From contig NZ_VCBA01000022.1 of NCBI RefSeq assembly GCF_007995245.1, positions 1 through 64,000 on the forward strand: a stretch of 64,000 bases of DNA, read 5' to 3'. Position 1 is the first letter of the stretch. Each line of letters begins with the position of its first letter. Source of the DNA: Tateyamaria sp. syn59. GTDB lineage: Bacteria; Pseudomonadota; Alphaproteobacteria; Rhodobacterales; Rhodobacteraceae. Shown here piece by piece: positions 16,568 through 25,638 of the stretch. The notes beneath the pieces were generated by a model. That model saw only the letters and a list, made by a program, of their open reading frames with translations, was not told the DNA's origin and made no database searches. The position numbers were made by a program, and so were the translations under genes.

Positions 16568-17689
16568 CTACGCGCCAGAGGCGGCTGCATCATGGAGCAG
16601 CGCAATGATCCGGCTCAGTGACGCGTCATCAAGCCCGGGATAGATCGGCAAGCACAGAATTTCATCCGCCGCGCGCGCGGCATTGGGCAGGAGTGTTCTA
16701 TCTGCTGTGGGCAGGGCGCTGTACATCGGAAATTCCGGGATAAGCGGGTAGAAGTAGCGTCGGGGATGCACCCCGCGTTCCTTCATGTAGGTATAGAGCG
16801 CATCACGCGAGATCGGAAAGTCCGGGCCGACCCTTATCGGAAAGTAGGCGTAGTTGGCTCGCATCTGACCGCTGTCTTTCACGCAATGAATACCAGGCAG
16901 GTCAGCGAGCCGCTCGCGGTACTGGCGGTCAATCTCTGCCCGTTGTGCAATGGCTCCGTCGATGTGGTTGAGCTGGATCAGGCCCATGGCGGCGTTGATC
17001 TCGCTCATCTTGCCGTTGATCCCTGTCTCGATCACGACCGTCTCGCCCTCGTGGCCAAAGTTCTTCAGTTGATCGACATAGCGCTTCATTTCAGGCGTTT
17101 TGCAGACAACGGCCCCGCCTTCGAACGTATTAAACACCTTGGTCGCGTGAAAGCTGAGCACCGATAGATCGCCATGGGTCAGGACGGACCCGCAATGGCA
17201 TTCCACCCCAAACGCGTGTGCGGCGTCGTAAATTACAGGAATGTCGTGTTTCGCGCCGATGGCATCAATGGCGTCAACATCCGCCGGATGCCCGTAGCAA
17301 TGCACAGGCAGAATTGCGGCCGTGTCCTTGGTGATCGCTGACCTGATCTGTGCGGGATCGAGGTTTAGGCTCTCGGCATCTACATCCACAAAAACCGGCG
17401 TGCACTCCGTCCAAAGAATGGCATGCGACGTCGCAACAAATGAAAAGGGCGTTGTGATCACTTCGCCTTTAATCCCCAATGCGCGCAACGCGGTGACCAG
17501 TGCGATGGTGCCGTTGTTGAAGAGCGAGATGTACGGCACCTTCAGATAGTCGCAAAGGGCTTGTTCCAGTTCCTGGTGATAGGGGCCGCTGTTCGTCAGG
17601 TGCCCGCTTTCCCAGATTTTGCTGAGCAGCCCCTGAAACTCTTCCAGAGGCGGCAGATGTGGGTGGGTGACGTAGATGTCTTTGGACAT
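16568..17689 (-). CDS. DegT/DnrJ/EryC1 sugar aminotransferase (VioA/WecE-like)
   Basis: PLP-dependent sugar-nucleotide aminotransferase, 373 aa. The lysine in VLSFHATKVFNTFEGG is the expected PLP lysine; VIYDAAHAFG holds the cofactor Asp, and MSEINAAMGLIQL is the conserved substrate segment. The form SFHATKxFNT together with NFGHEGE resembles enzymes making dTDP-4-amino-4,6-dideoxy sugars (VioA type). First gene of the minus-strand operon that continues with WbqC. The nucleotide-sugar dehydratase feeding it is not in the window. Confidence 0.87.
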   Translation of the reverse strand: MSKDIYVTHPHLPPLEEFQGLLSKIWESGHLTNSGPYHQELEQALCDYLKVPYISLFNNGTIALVTALRALGIKGEVITTPFSFVATSHAILWTECTPVFVDVDAESLNLDPAQIRSAITKDTAAILPVHCYGHPADVDAIDAIGAKHDIPVIYDAAHAFGVECHCGSVLTHGDLSVLSFHATKVFNTFEGGAVVCKTPEMKRYVDQLKNFGHEGETVVIETGINGKMSEINAAMGLIQLNHIDGAIAQRAEIDRQYRERLADLPGIHCVKDSGQMRANYAYFPIRVGPDFPISRDALYTYMKERGVHPRRYFYPLIPEFPMYSALPTADRTLLPNAARAADEILCLPIYPGLDDASLSRIIALLHDAAASGA

Positions 17690-17838
17690 GAAGGGGTTCG
17701 GCCGGCTGCTCTTTTTGTGTGCGTCAGGATACCTACTGCGCAGTGCTCTTTTTCACAATGGCTCTCTCCTGCGGCGGAATGGTCTGTCGCATCAAACGGG
17801 GGCGCGAGTGTGCGGAGTTCCTTTTACCTTTCCCGAAT

Positions 17839-17855
17839 TTTTCCTATCAGGAAAA
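17839..17855. promoter_or_regulatory. Candidate operator of the XRE-cupin regulator
   Basis: Perfect palindrome TTTTCCT-ATC-AGGAAAA, 38 bp upstream of the XRE-cupin start codon. A related half-site occurs before glxB. It is probably an autoregulatory operator. Confidence 0.55.
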
Positions 17856-17892
17856 CAATCTGGCCCGGCATGGGCAGCAGTCTGGCATTGAC

Positions 17893-18543
17893 ATGAATGA
17901 AAACGACAAAGGTCCGGCCCCGAAGCTGACCCAGGATCCGCATTCGATGCGGTCGGGTGAGCGCGAGAAGGTGCTCGAAATCGCCATCGGGCGAGAGGTT
18001 CGCGCACGGCGCAAGCAGCAGAACACCACGGTGGCGGAGCTTGCGCGCGTGACCGGGCTGTCGATTGGCATGCTGTCGAAGATCGAGAACGGCAACACCT
18101 CGCCATCGCTCACCACGCTGCAGCTTTTGGCCGATGCGCTGTCCGTTCCGCTGACCAGCTTCTTTCGTCAATTCGAAGAACGGCGCGAGGCGGTGCATAC
18201 GCGGGCCGGGCAGGGCGTTGAGCTGGACCGCGAGGGCACGCGCGCCAATCACCAATACAGTTTGCTCGGGCATATCGGGGCCAACGGATCGGGCGTTATT
18301 GTCGAGCCGTACCTGATCACCCTGACAGCAGAATCCGACGTATTCCCCACCTTCCAACATGGCGGGATCGAGACGATCTACATGTTGGAAGGTGAAGTCG
18401 ACTACCGGCATGGTGACCGGGTGTATCCGCTGAAGCCCGGCGATACGCTGTTCTTTGACGCGGATGCCCCACACGGGCCTGAGCATTTGGTCCGCTTGCC
18501 CGCGCGCTATCTGTCCGTCATCAGTTATCCGCAGGTCAACTGA
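17893..18543 (+). CDS. XRE-family regulator with C-terminal cupin
   Basis: Transcription factor of 216 aa: a Cro/CI-type helix-turn-helix (about residues 33-95; VAELARVTGLSIGMLSKIENG is the HTH core) joined to a cupin sensor domain ending ETIYMLEGEVDYRHGDR and LKPGDTLFFDADAPHGPE. Proteins of this architecture (PuuR/SutR-like) sense small ligands such as amines or amino acids. It is followed by the glxBCD-glnT module on the same strand, so it is the likely regulator of that operon. Start at MNENDKG, downstream of the palindrome at 17839. Confidence 0.88.
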   Translation: MNENDKGPAPKLTQDPHSMRSGEREKVLEIAIGREVRARRKQQNTTVAELARVTGLSIGMLSKIENGNTSPSLTTLQLLADALSVPLTSFFRQFEERREAVHTRAGQGVELDREGTRANHQYSLLGHIGANGSGVIVEPYLITLTAESDVFPTFQHGGIETIYMLEGEVDYRHGDRVYPLKPGDTLFFDADAPHGPEHLVRLPARYLSVISYPQVN

Positions 18544-18665
18544 CCCAGGTCGTCAGACCGGACAGTTTCAAATCGGAACGGCGTACTGTCGGTCATAACC
18601 GGTAACCTTTGACGGCAGTTCCGTGCCCTGAATTTCAGCAGGGATTTGCATGAAGGGAAAAAATA

Positions 18666-18674
18666 TTTCCTGAT
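18666..18674. promoter_or_regulatory. Second candidate XRE-cupin half-operator before glxB
   Basis: TTTCCTGAT exactly matches nine bases of the reverse complement of the palindrome at 17839-17855 (TTTTCCTGATAGGAAAA); the other half is degenerate. It lies 71 bp upstream of glxB, a suitable place for regulation. Confidence 0.4.
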
Positions 18675-18744
18675 GTTCTTGTTGATGGGACGGTTTCTGC
18701 CTAGCGTACAGTGGCAATGACACACGTTGGGGGCGCTGACAGCC

Positions 18745-19674
18745 ATGTGCGGAATCGTCGGACTATTCCTAAAGGATCAATCGCTCGCACCTGAGCTTGG
18801 GCACATGTTGACCGAGATGCTGATCACGATGACCGATCGCGGGCCGGACAGCGCGGGCATCGCGATCTATGGCGCCGAGGTGGCAGGCCAGCTGAAGCTG
18901 ACGCTGCAATCATCGGACCCCGAAACGGATTTTGATGCGTTGGACGCGGATCTGGGCGCTGCGCTGGACACCCATGTCACGCAGCGGGTGATCGACACGC
19001 ACGCGGTGGCGCATATCCCAAGTGATCAGTTCGACGCGGCACAAAAGGCGCTGGCAGAGATACGACCCGGGGTTCGGCTCATGAGCCGGGGCGAGACGCT
19101 TGAGATCTACAAGGAGGTGGGTCTGCCGCGTGATGTAGCGGCGCGCTTCGACCTGAGCCGCATGAGCGGCACGCACGGGATCGGGCACACGCGCATGGCA
19201 ACTGAATCGGCGGTAACGACCATGGGCGCGCATCCGTTCAACACCGGCAGCGATCAATGCCTCGTCCACAACGGGTCTCTGTCGAACCACAATGCCCTGC
19301 GCCGAAAGCTGCGGCGCGAGGGCGTGACGATCCAGACCGAAAACGACACTGAGGTGGGGGCGGCCTACCTCACGTGGAAGATGATGCAGGGCGCGACGTT
19401 GGGGGAGGCGTTGCAGTCGGGCCTCGATGATCTGGACGGCTTCTTTACCTTTGTCGTGGGCACGAAAGATGGCTTTGGTGTGCTGCGGGATCCTATCGCC
19501 TGCAAACCGGCCGTGATGGCGGAAACGGATCAATATGTCGCCTTCGGAAGCGAATACCGGGCTTTGGTCAACCTGCCCGGCATCGACACCGCCCGCGTGT
19601 GGGAGCCGGAACCGGCAACAGTCTATTTCTGGTCTCACGCCGATGGGCAGACCATCCACGACAAGGCGGCCTGA
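18745..19674 (+). CDS. glxB: GlxB-type class II glutamine amidotransferase
   Basis: Glutamine amidotransferase of 309 aa. The start is fixed by the N-terminal nucleophile: Met is followed directly by Cys in MCGIVGLF, which becomes the catalytic Cys1 after processing. TDRGPDSAGIAIYG and the THGIGHTRMATES and LVHNGSLSNHNALR motifs are those of glutamate-synthase-type amidotransferase domains. It releases ammonia from glutamine and hands it to GlxC/GlxD. In methylotrophs the orthologue is MgsA, a subunit of N-methylglutamate synthase. One base separates its stop from glxC. Confidence 0.9.
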   Translation: MCGIVGLFLKDQSLAPELGHMLTEMLITMTDRGPDSAGIAIYGAEVAGQLKLTLQSSDPETDFDALDADLGAALDTHVTQRVIDTHAVAHIPSDQFDAAQKALAEIRPGVRLMSRGETLEIYKEVGLPRDVAARFDLSRMSGTHGIGHTRMATESAVTTMGAHPFNTGSDQCLVHNGSLSNHNALRRKLRREGVTIQTENDTEVGAAYLTWKMMQGATLGEALQSGLDDLDGFFTFVVGTKDGFGVLRDPIACKPAVMAETDQYVAFGSEYRALVNLPGIDTARVWEPEPATVYFWSHADGQTIHDKAA

Positions 19675-19675
19675 G

Positions 19676-20359
19676 ATGCAGACCTACGACCTGGAGGCGG
19701 ACGGGTTGCGGGGGCTCAACGCCGCCTTGCACGCCCAAACCGCCGAGACGAACCGGACCCGGTGGGAGATTATCAACCCCAAGGGCAGCCACGCCATTGC
19801 CGTGGGCCTCGACGCACCCATCGACGTGACGGTCAAAGGGTCCACGGGCTATTACTGTGCGGGCATGAACCAGCAGGCGACCGTGCGGGTCGAAGGGTCG
19901 GTTGGGCCGGGCGTGGCCGAAAACATGATGTCGGGCGAGGTCATCGTGGAAGGTGACGCCAGCCAGTACGCCGGGGCCACCGGCCATGGCGGGCTGCTGG
20001 TCATCAAGGGCAACGCCAGTTCGCGCTGCGGGATCTCGATGAAGGGCATCGACATTGTCGTGCACGGCAATATCGGCCACATGTCTGCCTTCATGGCGCA
20101 GGCGGGTACTTTGGTGGTCTGCGGCGATGCGGGCGATGCGCTGGGGGATTCGCTTTACGAGGCGCGGTTGTTCGTGCGCGGTTCGGTCAAGAGTCTTGGC
20201 GCCGATTGCGTCGAAAAGGAGATGCGGCCAGAGCATCTTGCCTTACTGGAAACTCTGCTGGAGCGCGCTGGTGCCGATGCGAAAGCGGAAGAGTTCACGC
20301 GCTATGGCTCGGCGCGCCAGCTTTATAACTTCGATGTCGACACCTCGGCGGCGTATTGA
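19676..20359 (+). CDS. glxC: GlxC: glutamate synthase GXGXG-domain subunit
   Basis: 227-aa protein equal to the C-terminal GXGXG beta-helix domain of glutamate synthase, here free-standing. Its repeated glycine turns are visible in VKGSTGYYCAGMNQQATVRVEGSVGPG, EGDASQYAGATGHGGLLVIKGNASSRCGISMKG and HGNIGHMSAFMAQAGTLVVCGDAGDALGDSLYEA. It forms the structural middle subunit between GlxB and GlxD (MgsB in N-methylglutamate synthase). Confidence 0.9.
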   Translation: MQTYDLEADGLRGLNAALHAQTAETNRTRWEIINPKGSHAIAVGLDAPIDVTVKGSTGYYCAGMNQQATVRVEGSVGPGVAENMMSGEVIVEGDASQYAGATGHGGLLVIKGNASSRCGISMKGIDIVVHGNIGHMSAFMAQAGTLVVCGDAGDALGDSLYEARLFVRGSVKSLGADCVEKEMRPEHLALLETLLERAGADAKAEEFTRYGSARQLYNFDVDTSAAY

Positions 20360-20370
20360 AGGAGAGCGGG

Positions 20371-21708
20371 ATGACACAAACGGATGACACCACGCCACGC
20401 ACCGTTCCGATCCAGTCGGAAACCTTCAGCAACGCCGTCAACGCCGAAATCCGTCGGGCAGCGGAAACCGGGATCTATGACATTCGGGGCGGCGGTGCGA
20501 AGCGGCGCGTGCCGCATTTTGACGACCTGCTGTTTCTGGGTGCATCGGTGTCCCGCTATCCGCTGGAAGGCTACCGCGAGCGGTGCGAGACGTCGGTGAC
20601 CTTGGGCGGGCGCTTTGCGCAAAAGCCAATAGAGCTGGACATTCCCATCACCATCGCCGGGATGAGCTTTGGCGCTCTGTCTGGGCCCGCCAAAGAGGCC
20701 CTGGGGCGCGGTGCCTCGGCTGCGGGCACCTCTACGACGACGGGCGATGGCGGCATGACACCGGAAGAGCGGGAGCATTCGGACAAGCTGGTCTACCAGT
20801 ACCTACCGTCGCGATACGGTATGAACCCCAACGATCTGCGCAAGGCAGATGCCATCGAGATTGTGGTGGGGCAGGGGGCCAAGCCCGGTGGCGGCGGTAT
20901 GCTGCTGGGGCAAAAGATCAGCGACCGTGTGGCCGAGATGCGCACCTTGCCCAAGGGGATCGACCAACGCTCCGCCTGTCGGCACCCGGATTGGACGGGG
21001 CCGGATGATCTTGAGATCAAAATCCTGGAATTGCGCGAAATCACCGGCTGGCAGGTGCCGATCTATGTGAAGGTCGGCGCGACGCGGCCGTATTATGACA
21101 CGGCGCTGGCGGTGAAGGCCGGGGCAGATGTGGTCGTGATGGACGGAATGCAGGGCGGCACGGCCGCCACGCAGGACGTGTTCATTGAACATGTCGGTAT
21201 CCCGACCCTGGCCTGTATCCGTCCAGCCGTGCAGGCGCTGCAGGATCTGGGCGTGCATCGCGAGGTGCAGCTTGTCATTTCGGGCGGCATCCGCAACGGC
21301 GCGGATGTGGCCAAGGCGATGGCCCTGGGCGCGGATGCGGTTGCCATCGGGACTGCTGCGTTGATCGCTCTTGGCGACAATGATCCCAAATGGGAGGCGG
21401 AGTATCAAAAGTTGGGCACCACCGCCGGGGCCTATGACGACTGGCATGCAGGAAACGACCCCGCTGGCATCACGACGCAGGATCCGGCGCTCGCCGCGCG
21501 GCTTGATCCGGTTTATGCGGGGCGTCGGCTGCGCAACTACCTGAAGGTCATGACGCTTGAGGCACAGACCATCGCCCGCGCCTGCGGTCACAACCATCTG
21601 CACAACCTCGAACCCGAAGACCTGTGCGCCCTAACGATGGAGGCCGCCGCGATGGCCCGCGTGCCGCTGGCCGGGACCGACTGGTATCCGGGCAAGCCGG
21701 GGTTTTGA
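20371..21708 (+). CDS. glxD: GlxD: FMN-binding glutamate-synthase-like subunit
   Basis: 445-aa synthase subunit corresponding to the FMN/Fe-S domain of glutamate synthase. Motifs: ITIAGMSFGALSGPAKEALGRGA at the N-terminal barrel entrance, TTTGDGGMTPEER, GQGAKPGGGGMLLGQKIS, VVMDGMQGGTAATQDVFIEH and VISGGIRNGADVAKAMALGADAVAIGTA (FMN phosphate site). The true start is the ATG at 20371 behind AAGGAGAG. Together GlxBCD would make glutamate or, if methylamine is the amine, N-methylglutamate (MgsC). Confidence 0.9.
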   Translation: MTQTDDTTPRTVPIQSETFSNAVNAEIRRAAETGIYDIRGGGAKRRVPHFDDLLFLGASVSRYPLEGYRERCETSVTLGGRFAQKPIELDIPITIAGMSFGALSGPAKEALGRGASAAGTSTTTGDGGMTPEEREHSDKLVYQYLPSRYGMNPNDLRKADAIEIVVGQGAKPGGGGMLLGQKISDRVAEMRTLPKGIDQRSACRHPDWTGPDDLEIKILELREITGWQVPIYVKVGATRPYYDTALAVKAGADVVVMDGMQGGTAATQDVFIEHVGIPTLACIRPAVQALQDLGVHREVQLVISGGIRNGADVAKAMALGADAVAIGTAALIALGDNDPKWEAEYQKLGTTAGAYDDWHAGNDPAGITTQDPALAARLDPVYAGRRLRNYLKVMTLEAQTIARACGHNHLHNLEPEDLCALTMEAAAMARVPLAGTDWYPGKPGF

Positions 21709-21757
21709 GCAGCGCGATTTTGTATTTCAGACATTCATTCAGAGGGGAGAGCGCATT

Positions 21758-23086
21758 ATGATAACGGATCTGGCTGCTTTCGCGCAGAACAACGGCGTCA
21801 AATACTTCATGATCTCGTTCACCGATCTGTTCGGCGGGCAACGCGCCAAGCTGGTACCAGCGCAGGCCATCGCCGAGATGCAGGACGAGGGTGCAGGCTT
21901 TGCCGGGTTCGCCACCTGGCTCGACATGACACCGGCGCATCCCGACATGCTGGCCGTGCCTGACCCGTCGTCGGTCATTCAACTGCCGTGGAAACCGGAA
22001 GTAGCCTGGGTCGCCGCCAATTGCGTGATGGAGGGCAAGGATGTGGCTCAAGCCCCCCGCAACGTCCTGCGGTGTCTGATAGGTGAAGCCGCAGCGCAAG
22101 GGTTGCACGTCAAGACCGGGGTCGAGGCAGAGTTTTTTCTGCTGACACCGGACGGGAGCCAGATCAGCGACCCCTTCGATACGGCGGAAAAGCCCTGCTA
22201 CGACCAACAGGCGGTCATGCGCCGTTACGATGTGGTGCGCGAGATCTGCGACTACATGCTCGATCTGGGCTGGGGGCCGTACCAGAACGACCACGAGGAC
22301 GCGAACGGCCAGTTCGAAATGAACTGGGAATTCGACGACGCGCTGAAAACAGCGGACAAGCACAGCTTTTTCAAGTTCATGACCAAGTCGGTTGCTGAAA
22401 AGCACGGGCTCCGCGCAACGTTTATGCCGAAACCGGTCGAGGGGCTGACAGGCAACGGCTGCCACACCCATATCTCGGTCTGGGACGCGCCGGGCGATGC
22501 CGCCACCACCAACGTGTTTGCAGGTAACGGTGATGGCCCGACCGGTGAGGTCGGCCTGAGCGCACAGGGCAAACACTTTTTGGGCGGCATTATGGCCCAT
22601 GCCACTGCCATGGCGGCGATCACGAACCCGACGGTGAATTCCTACAAGCGCCTTAATGCGCCCACGACCCTCTCCGGTGCGACCTGGGCGCCGAACACCG
22701 TAACCTGGACGGGCAACAACCGCACCCACATGGTCCGCGTGCCGGGCCCCGGTCGGTTCGAGCTGCGCCTGCCCGATGGCGCGGCCAATCCGTACCTGCT
22801 GCAAGCCGTCATCATCGCCGCCGGGCTGACGGGCCTGAAGGACAAGGCAGACCCGGGCCCGCGCCTCGACATTGACATGTATGCCGAAGGCCACAATGTG
22901 AAGGATGCTGCCAAGCTGCCCCTGAACATGCTGGACGCCCTGCGCGCGTATGACGGCGATACCAGTTTGAAAGCAATGATGGGCCAGGAATTCTCTGACG
23001 CCTTCCTGAAGCTCAAGCACCAGGAATGGACATCCTTCGTGTCCCATTTCTCAAGCTGGGAAAAAGAGCACACGCTGGATATCTAA
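21758..23086 (+). CDS. glnT: Type III glutamine-synthetase-like enzyme (GlnT / GmaS)
   Basis: 442-aa glutamine-synthetase fold ligase. Metal and ATP sites visible: GVEAEFFLL, QFEMNWEF, NGCHTHISVWD, and NRTHMVRVPGPGRFELRLPDG. Members of this subgroup are annotated GlnT or, beside mgsABC, gamma-glutamylmethylamide synthetase (GmaS), which ligates methylamine to glutamate with ATP. Directly downstream of glxBCD with a GAGGGGAG ribosome site, so very likely the same operon. The methylamine role is plausible, but no mgd (dehydrogenase) genes are in the window, so plain glutamine synthesis or an alternative amine remain open. Confidence 0.88.
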   Translation: MITDLAAFAQNNGVKYFMISFTDLFGGQRAKLVPAQAIAEMQDEGAGFAGFATWLDMTPAHPDMLAVPDPSSVIQLPWKPEVAWVAANCVMEGKDVAQAPRNVLRCLIGEAAAQGLHVKTGVEAEFFLLTPDGSQISDPFDTAEKPCYDQQAVMRRYDVVREICDYMLDLGWGPYQNDHEDANGQFEMNWEFDDALKTADKHSFFKFMTKSVAEKHGLRATFMPKPVEGLTGNGCHTHISVWDAPGDAATTNVFAGNGDGPTGEVGLSAQGKHFLGGIMAHATAMAAITNPTVNSYKRLNAPTTLSGATWAPNTVTWTGNNRTHMVRVPGPGRFELRLPDGAANPYLLQAVIIAAGLTGLKDKADPGPRLDIDMYAEGHNVKDAAKLPLNMLDALRAYDGDTSLKAMMGQEFSDAFLKLKHQEWTSFVSHFSSWEKEHTLDI

Positions 23087-23107
23087 GGGCCGTGGAAGGC
23101 GGTTCCG

Positions 23108-23539
23108 CTATTTGGCTGCTTTGCTTGCGGCCAAAAACTCGGAATAGTCACGATAGTAATCCGCCTCGTCATAGAAGTGAGACGCCAGAACCATGCAGAC
23201 AGCGCCCTGGCTGAAATTGTCCATTTCGCGCCAAACCATGTTCTTGATGTAGAGACCGCGCCGTGGGTTGCGCAGCCATACGTCGGCTTTGGTCGTTCCG
23301 TCGTCGATTTTCATGCGGAAGCTGCCGGACAGGGCAAAAATGACCTGTTCAAGCTCCCGGTGCGCGTGACCGCCGCGCTCTGAATCGACGGGCACGTTGT
23401 AGAGGTAATACACCCGACGGATGTCAAAGGGCACGTGGCGCCCCCCTTCAATGAAAGTGAGATCGCCACGCGGATCAGAGACGATCGGCAGGTCGATCAT
23501 GCTGGCGTTTCCGTTGAAGTGAGGGATGTCTTCGTTCAT
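23108..23539 (-). CDS. FdtA/QdtA-type sugar 3,4-ketoisomerase (WxcM-like cupin)
   Basis: 143-aa cupin. The family pattern is clear: PIVSDPRGDLTFIEGGRHVPFDIRRVYYLYNVP, then ERGGHAHRELEQVIFALSG with the catalytic histidines, then NMVWREMDNFSQGAVCMVLAS and a C-terminal YRDYSEFL. FdtA/QdtA convert dTDP-4-keto-6-deoxyglucose to the 3-keto isomer, preparing it for a 3-aminotransferase such as the one at 25639-26742. Convergent with glnT; 21 bp between stops. Confidence 0.87.
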   Translation of the reverse strand: MNEDIPHFNGNASMIDLPIVSDPRGDLTFIEGGRHVPFDIRRVYYLYNVPVDSERGGHAHRELEQVIFALSGSFRMKIDDGTTKADVWLRNPRRGLYIKNMVWREMDNFSQGAVCMVLASHFYDEADYYRDYSEFLAASKAAK

Positions 23540-23680
23540 GTCGATGTCATCTCAAGCTTGGGTTTTCATGGCCAGGTTGATGTTTGTGCACTGCACGTAC
23601 AGGAGTGTCTTTCATACCCTGTGCGGCAGGATTTGAAACGTGTTTCTCGCGAAGCGCGCGAACAAGCAATATGTGTGGGC

Positions 23681-24679
23681 TCACCGGTCTTTACGCCGCG
23701 CGATTGAGGCAGATAACCGCGCAAGACCCACAAACCAAGTATGTGACCGGACAGCGCGCTGGTACGCGAGCCGCTTGAACACGCCGGTGCCCGCTGCGGC
23801 CAAGGATGTTTGAAAGGGTGCCGAGCGGTGCATAGCCAGCCACACGTCAGTCAGACGTGGCGTTTCACTGGCAAGCTCGGGGGCGTTGAACACCATGGCC
23901 TGCGCCCGGATCGTCGCCCGCAAGGTGCGCAGAGCAAATGGCCCGTGCACGTCGGGACCAAAGCCATTGTCACATATCAGGTGCCACAGGCGCAGGCTGG
24001 CATCGGCTGCATCAAGACGGGCGGCACTCGGCCCCTTTGTGATCGCGGTGGCATTATCCTGCCGATAAAAGAACACGCCTGCGCAAAAGGCGATGCTGTC
24101 GCAGGCGAGAAAGAAACGCCGCACGGTATATTCATCGGCGAACGCGTTGAAATCATCAAAGCCCGTATCTTTCAAAAGCCGCATCGGCCACAAAGCATTG
24201 CCGGGAATTGTCCAATCCAGCGACGCCACAAAGGCCTCGCGCCCGGACAGGATTTTTTTTCTATCGCCCTGGTAACCCATGATCCTGCGGTCGTCCGTGC
24301 CGTCAGCATGATAAAACACAACATCGGGCAGAACCGCATCTGCCCCGGTCTCAACCGCACGTGCATGAAGCTGGGACAGCCAGTCGCGCGAAAACATATC
24401 ATCCTGCGAGGAATAAACGAACCGCTGGCCAGTGGCGTGTGAAGCCGCGAAATTCACGGCCCTCGCGGCACTGCCAAGGTTATGGCCGGTGTGCAGGTAT
24501 TTGATTCGGTCATCCGCATCCGCGTACCGTTGGATCACGGCGCGGCTGTCGTCGGTCGAACAATCGTCGATGCACAGCACCTCGAACCCGGCAAAGTCCT
24601 GTTGGCGCAGAGAGGCCAGCGTTTGGTCCAGAAAGGCGGCACCATTGTAAACGGGCAAAAAGACGGTGATTTCAACCAT
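23681..24679 (-). CDS. GT2 family glycosyltransferase
   Basis: 332-aa GT-A glycosyltransferase. N-terminal ITVFLPVYNGAAFLDQTLASLRQQ, the nucleotide-binding CIDDCSTDDS and the DxD-like SSQDDMFSRDWL motif show family 2. No transmembrane segment is evident, so it works at the cytoplasmic face. It starts two bases after the stop of the second GT2 gene, whose product it probably extends. Confidence 0.87.
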   Translation of the reverse strand: MVEITVFLPVYNGAAFLDQTLASLRQQDFAGFEVLCIDDCSTDDSRAVIQRYADADDRIKYLHTGHNLGSAARAVNFAASHATGQRFVYSSQDDMFSRDWLSQLHARAVETGADAVLPDVVFYHADGTDDRRIMGYQGDRKKILSGREAFVASLDWTIPGNALWPMRLLKDTGFDDFNAFADEYTVRRFFLACDSIAFCAGVFFYRQDNATAITKGPSAARLDAADASLRLWHLICDNGFGPDVHGPFALRTLRATIRAQAMVFNAPELASETPRLTDVWLAMHRSAPFQTSLAAAGTGVFKRLAYQRAVRSHTWFVGLARLSASIARRKDR

Positions 24680-24681
24680 GT

Positions 24682-25617
24682 TCAGAGGCCCATCTTGCGG
24701 GCGCGCCTGCGTTCTTTTTGCCATGTGTAAAGCGCCAGCAGGGGATGACGCGCGGCCAGACCATGGAACAACGCTCTGTCGTCGGCATAGTACGCAGCGC
24801 CCAAGTCCGCCTTGACCTGTTCGGTGCGCAGAACATCCAGAACCTTGTGATCTTCAGTCAAACCAAAGTGCAACGCATCAAGCTTGCGCTGGCGCATGAT
24901 GGCCTGCTGGGCCAAGAACCCTCTCCGCCGCCGGGCTTTGAAGGCCGCAATATCCGCATTGTATCCGTCCGAACTGGTTAGTCCCGCGCCAAGGCGATAC
25001 TGCACCAGCGGTCTGTCGATAACCGCAACGCGGTCTTCCAATGCGGCACGGAACCCAAGTACCAGATCTTCGTATGCGTCCGGATCAAGGGGGCCGTACT
25101 TTTCATAAAGGCTGCGGTGCCACGCACCTGTCGCCCCGATGTATAGGGCCTTGGACCGCGCGGCGCGCGGCGTGTCCCAGTTGTTGTAAAACAGAGCTGT
25201 CCGGAAATTGCCCTCAACAGGCTGATCATCGAGGTCGATTACATCGGCGTAAGAACAAACAAGCAGCGCGTCCTTCTTCCCAAACGCCTTCGCAATCTCG
25301 GCGCTGCGATGCGGATAGGACATGTCATCGCCTGCCGCCGCGATCAAAACGTCGCCGCTGCTTAGCTCGTGCATGTTGTGAAGGTTACCTGCAAGACCGA
25401 GGTTCTGCGAGTTGCGGTTCAGAATAATCCGGTGCGGTCCGCTGTAACCCGCGACGGTCTTTTCGATCACGTCAAAAGTATCGTCCCGTGAACAATCATC
25501 CGAAATGACGATTTCTAAGGTGACATCCGTCTGCTCAAGGGCAGACCTGACAGCCGCTGCCACGGTGTCACGCTGATTATAGGTCAGCAGGATATAGGAG
25601 AGCGATGGCGATGACAT
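24682..25617 (-). CDS. GT2 family glycosyltransferase
   Basis: 311-aa GT2 enzyme: YILLTYNQRDTVAAAVRSALEQ, IVISDDCSRDDTFDVIEK and the metal-site AAAGDDMSYPHRSAEI. It ends ERRRARKMGL just before the next glycosyltransferase gene. The FdtB-like aminotransferase precedes it by 21 bp, so it may transfer the 3-amino-3,6-dideoxy sugar. Confidence 0.87.
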   Translation of the reverse strand: MSSPSLSYILLTYNQRDTVAAAVRSALEQTDVTLEIVISDDCSRDDTFDVIEKTVAGYSGPHRIILNRNSQNLGLAGNLHNMHELSSGDVLIAAAGDDMSYPHRSAEIAKAFGKKDALLVCSYADVIDLDDQPVEGNFRTALFYNNWDTPRAARSKALYIGATGAWHRSLYEKYGPLDPDAYEDLVLGFRAALEDRVAVIDRPLVQYRLGAGLTSSDGYNADIAAFKARRRRGFLAQQAIMRQRKLDALHFGLTEDHKVLDVLRTEQVKADLGAAYYADDRALFHGLAARHPLLALYTWQKERRRARKMGL

Positions 25618-25638
25618 TCCGACGGCCGTGGCCCGACA

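Noticed and set aside
21548-23047. 499-codon minus-strand frame opposite the GlnT-like gene
   Set aside because: No recognisable domain and complete overlap with a conserved gene.
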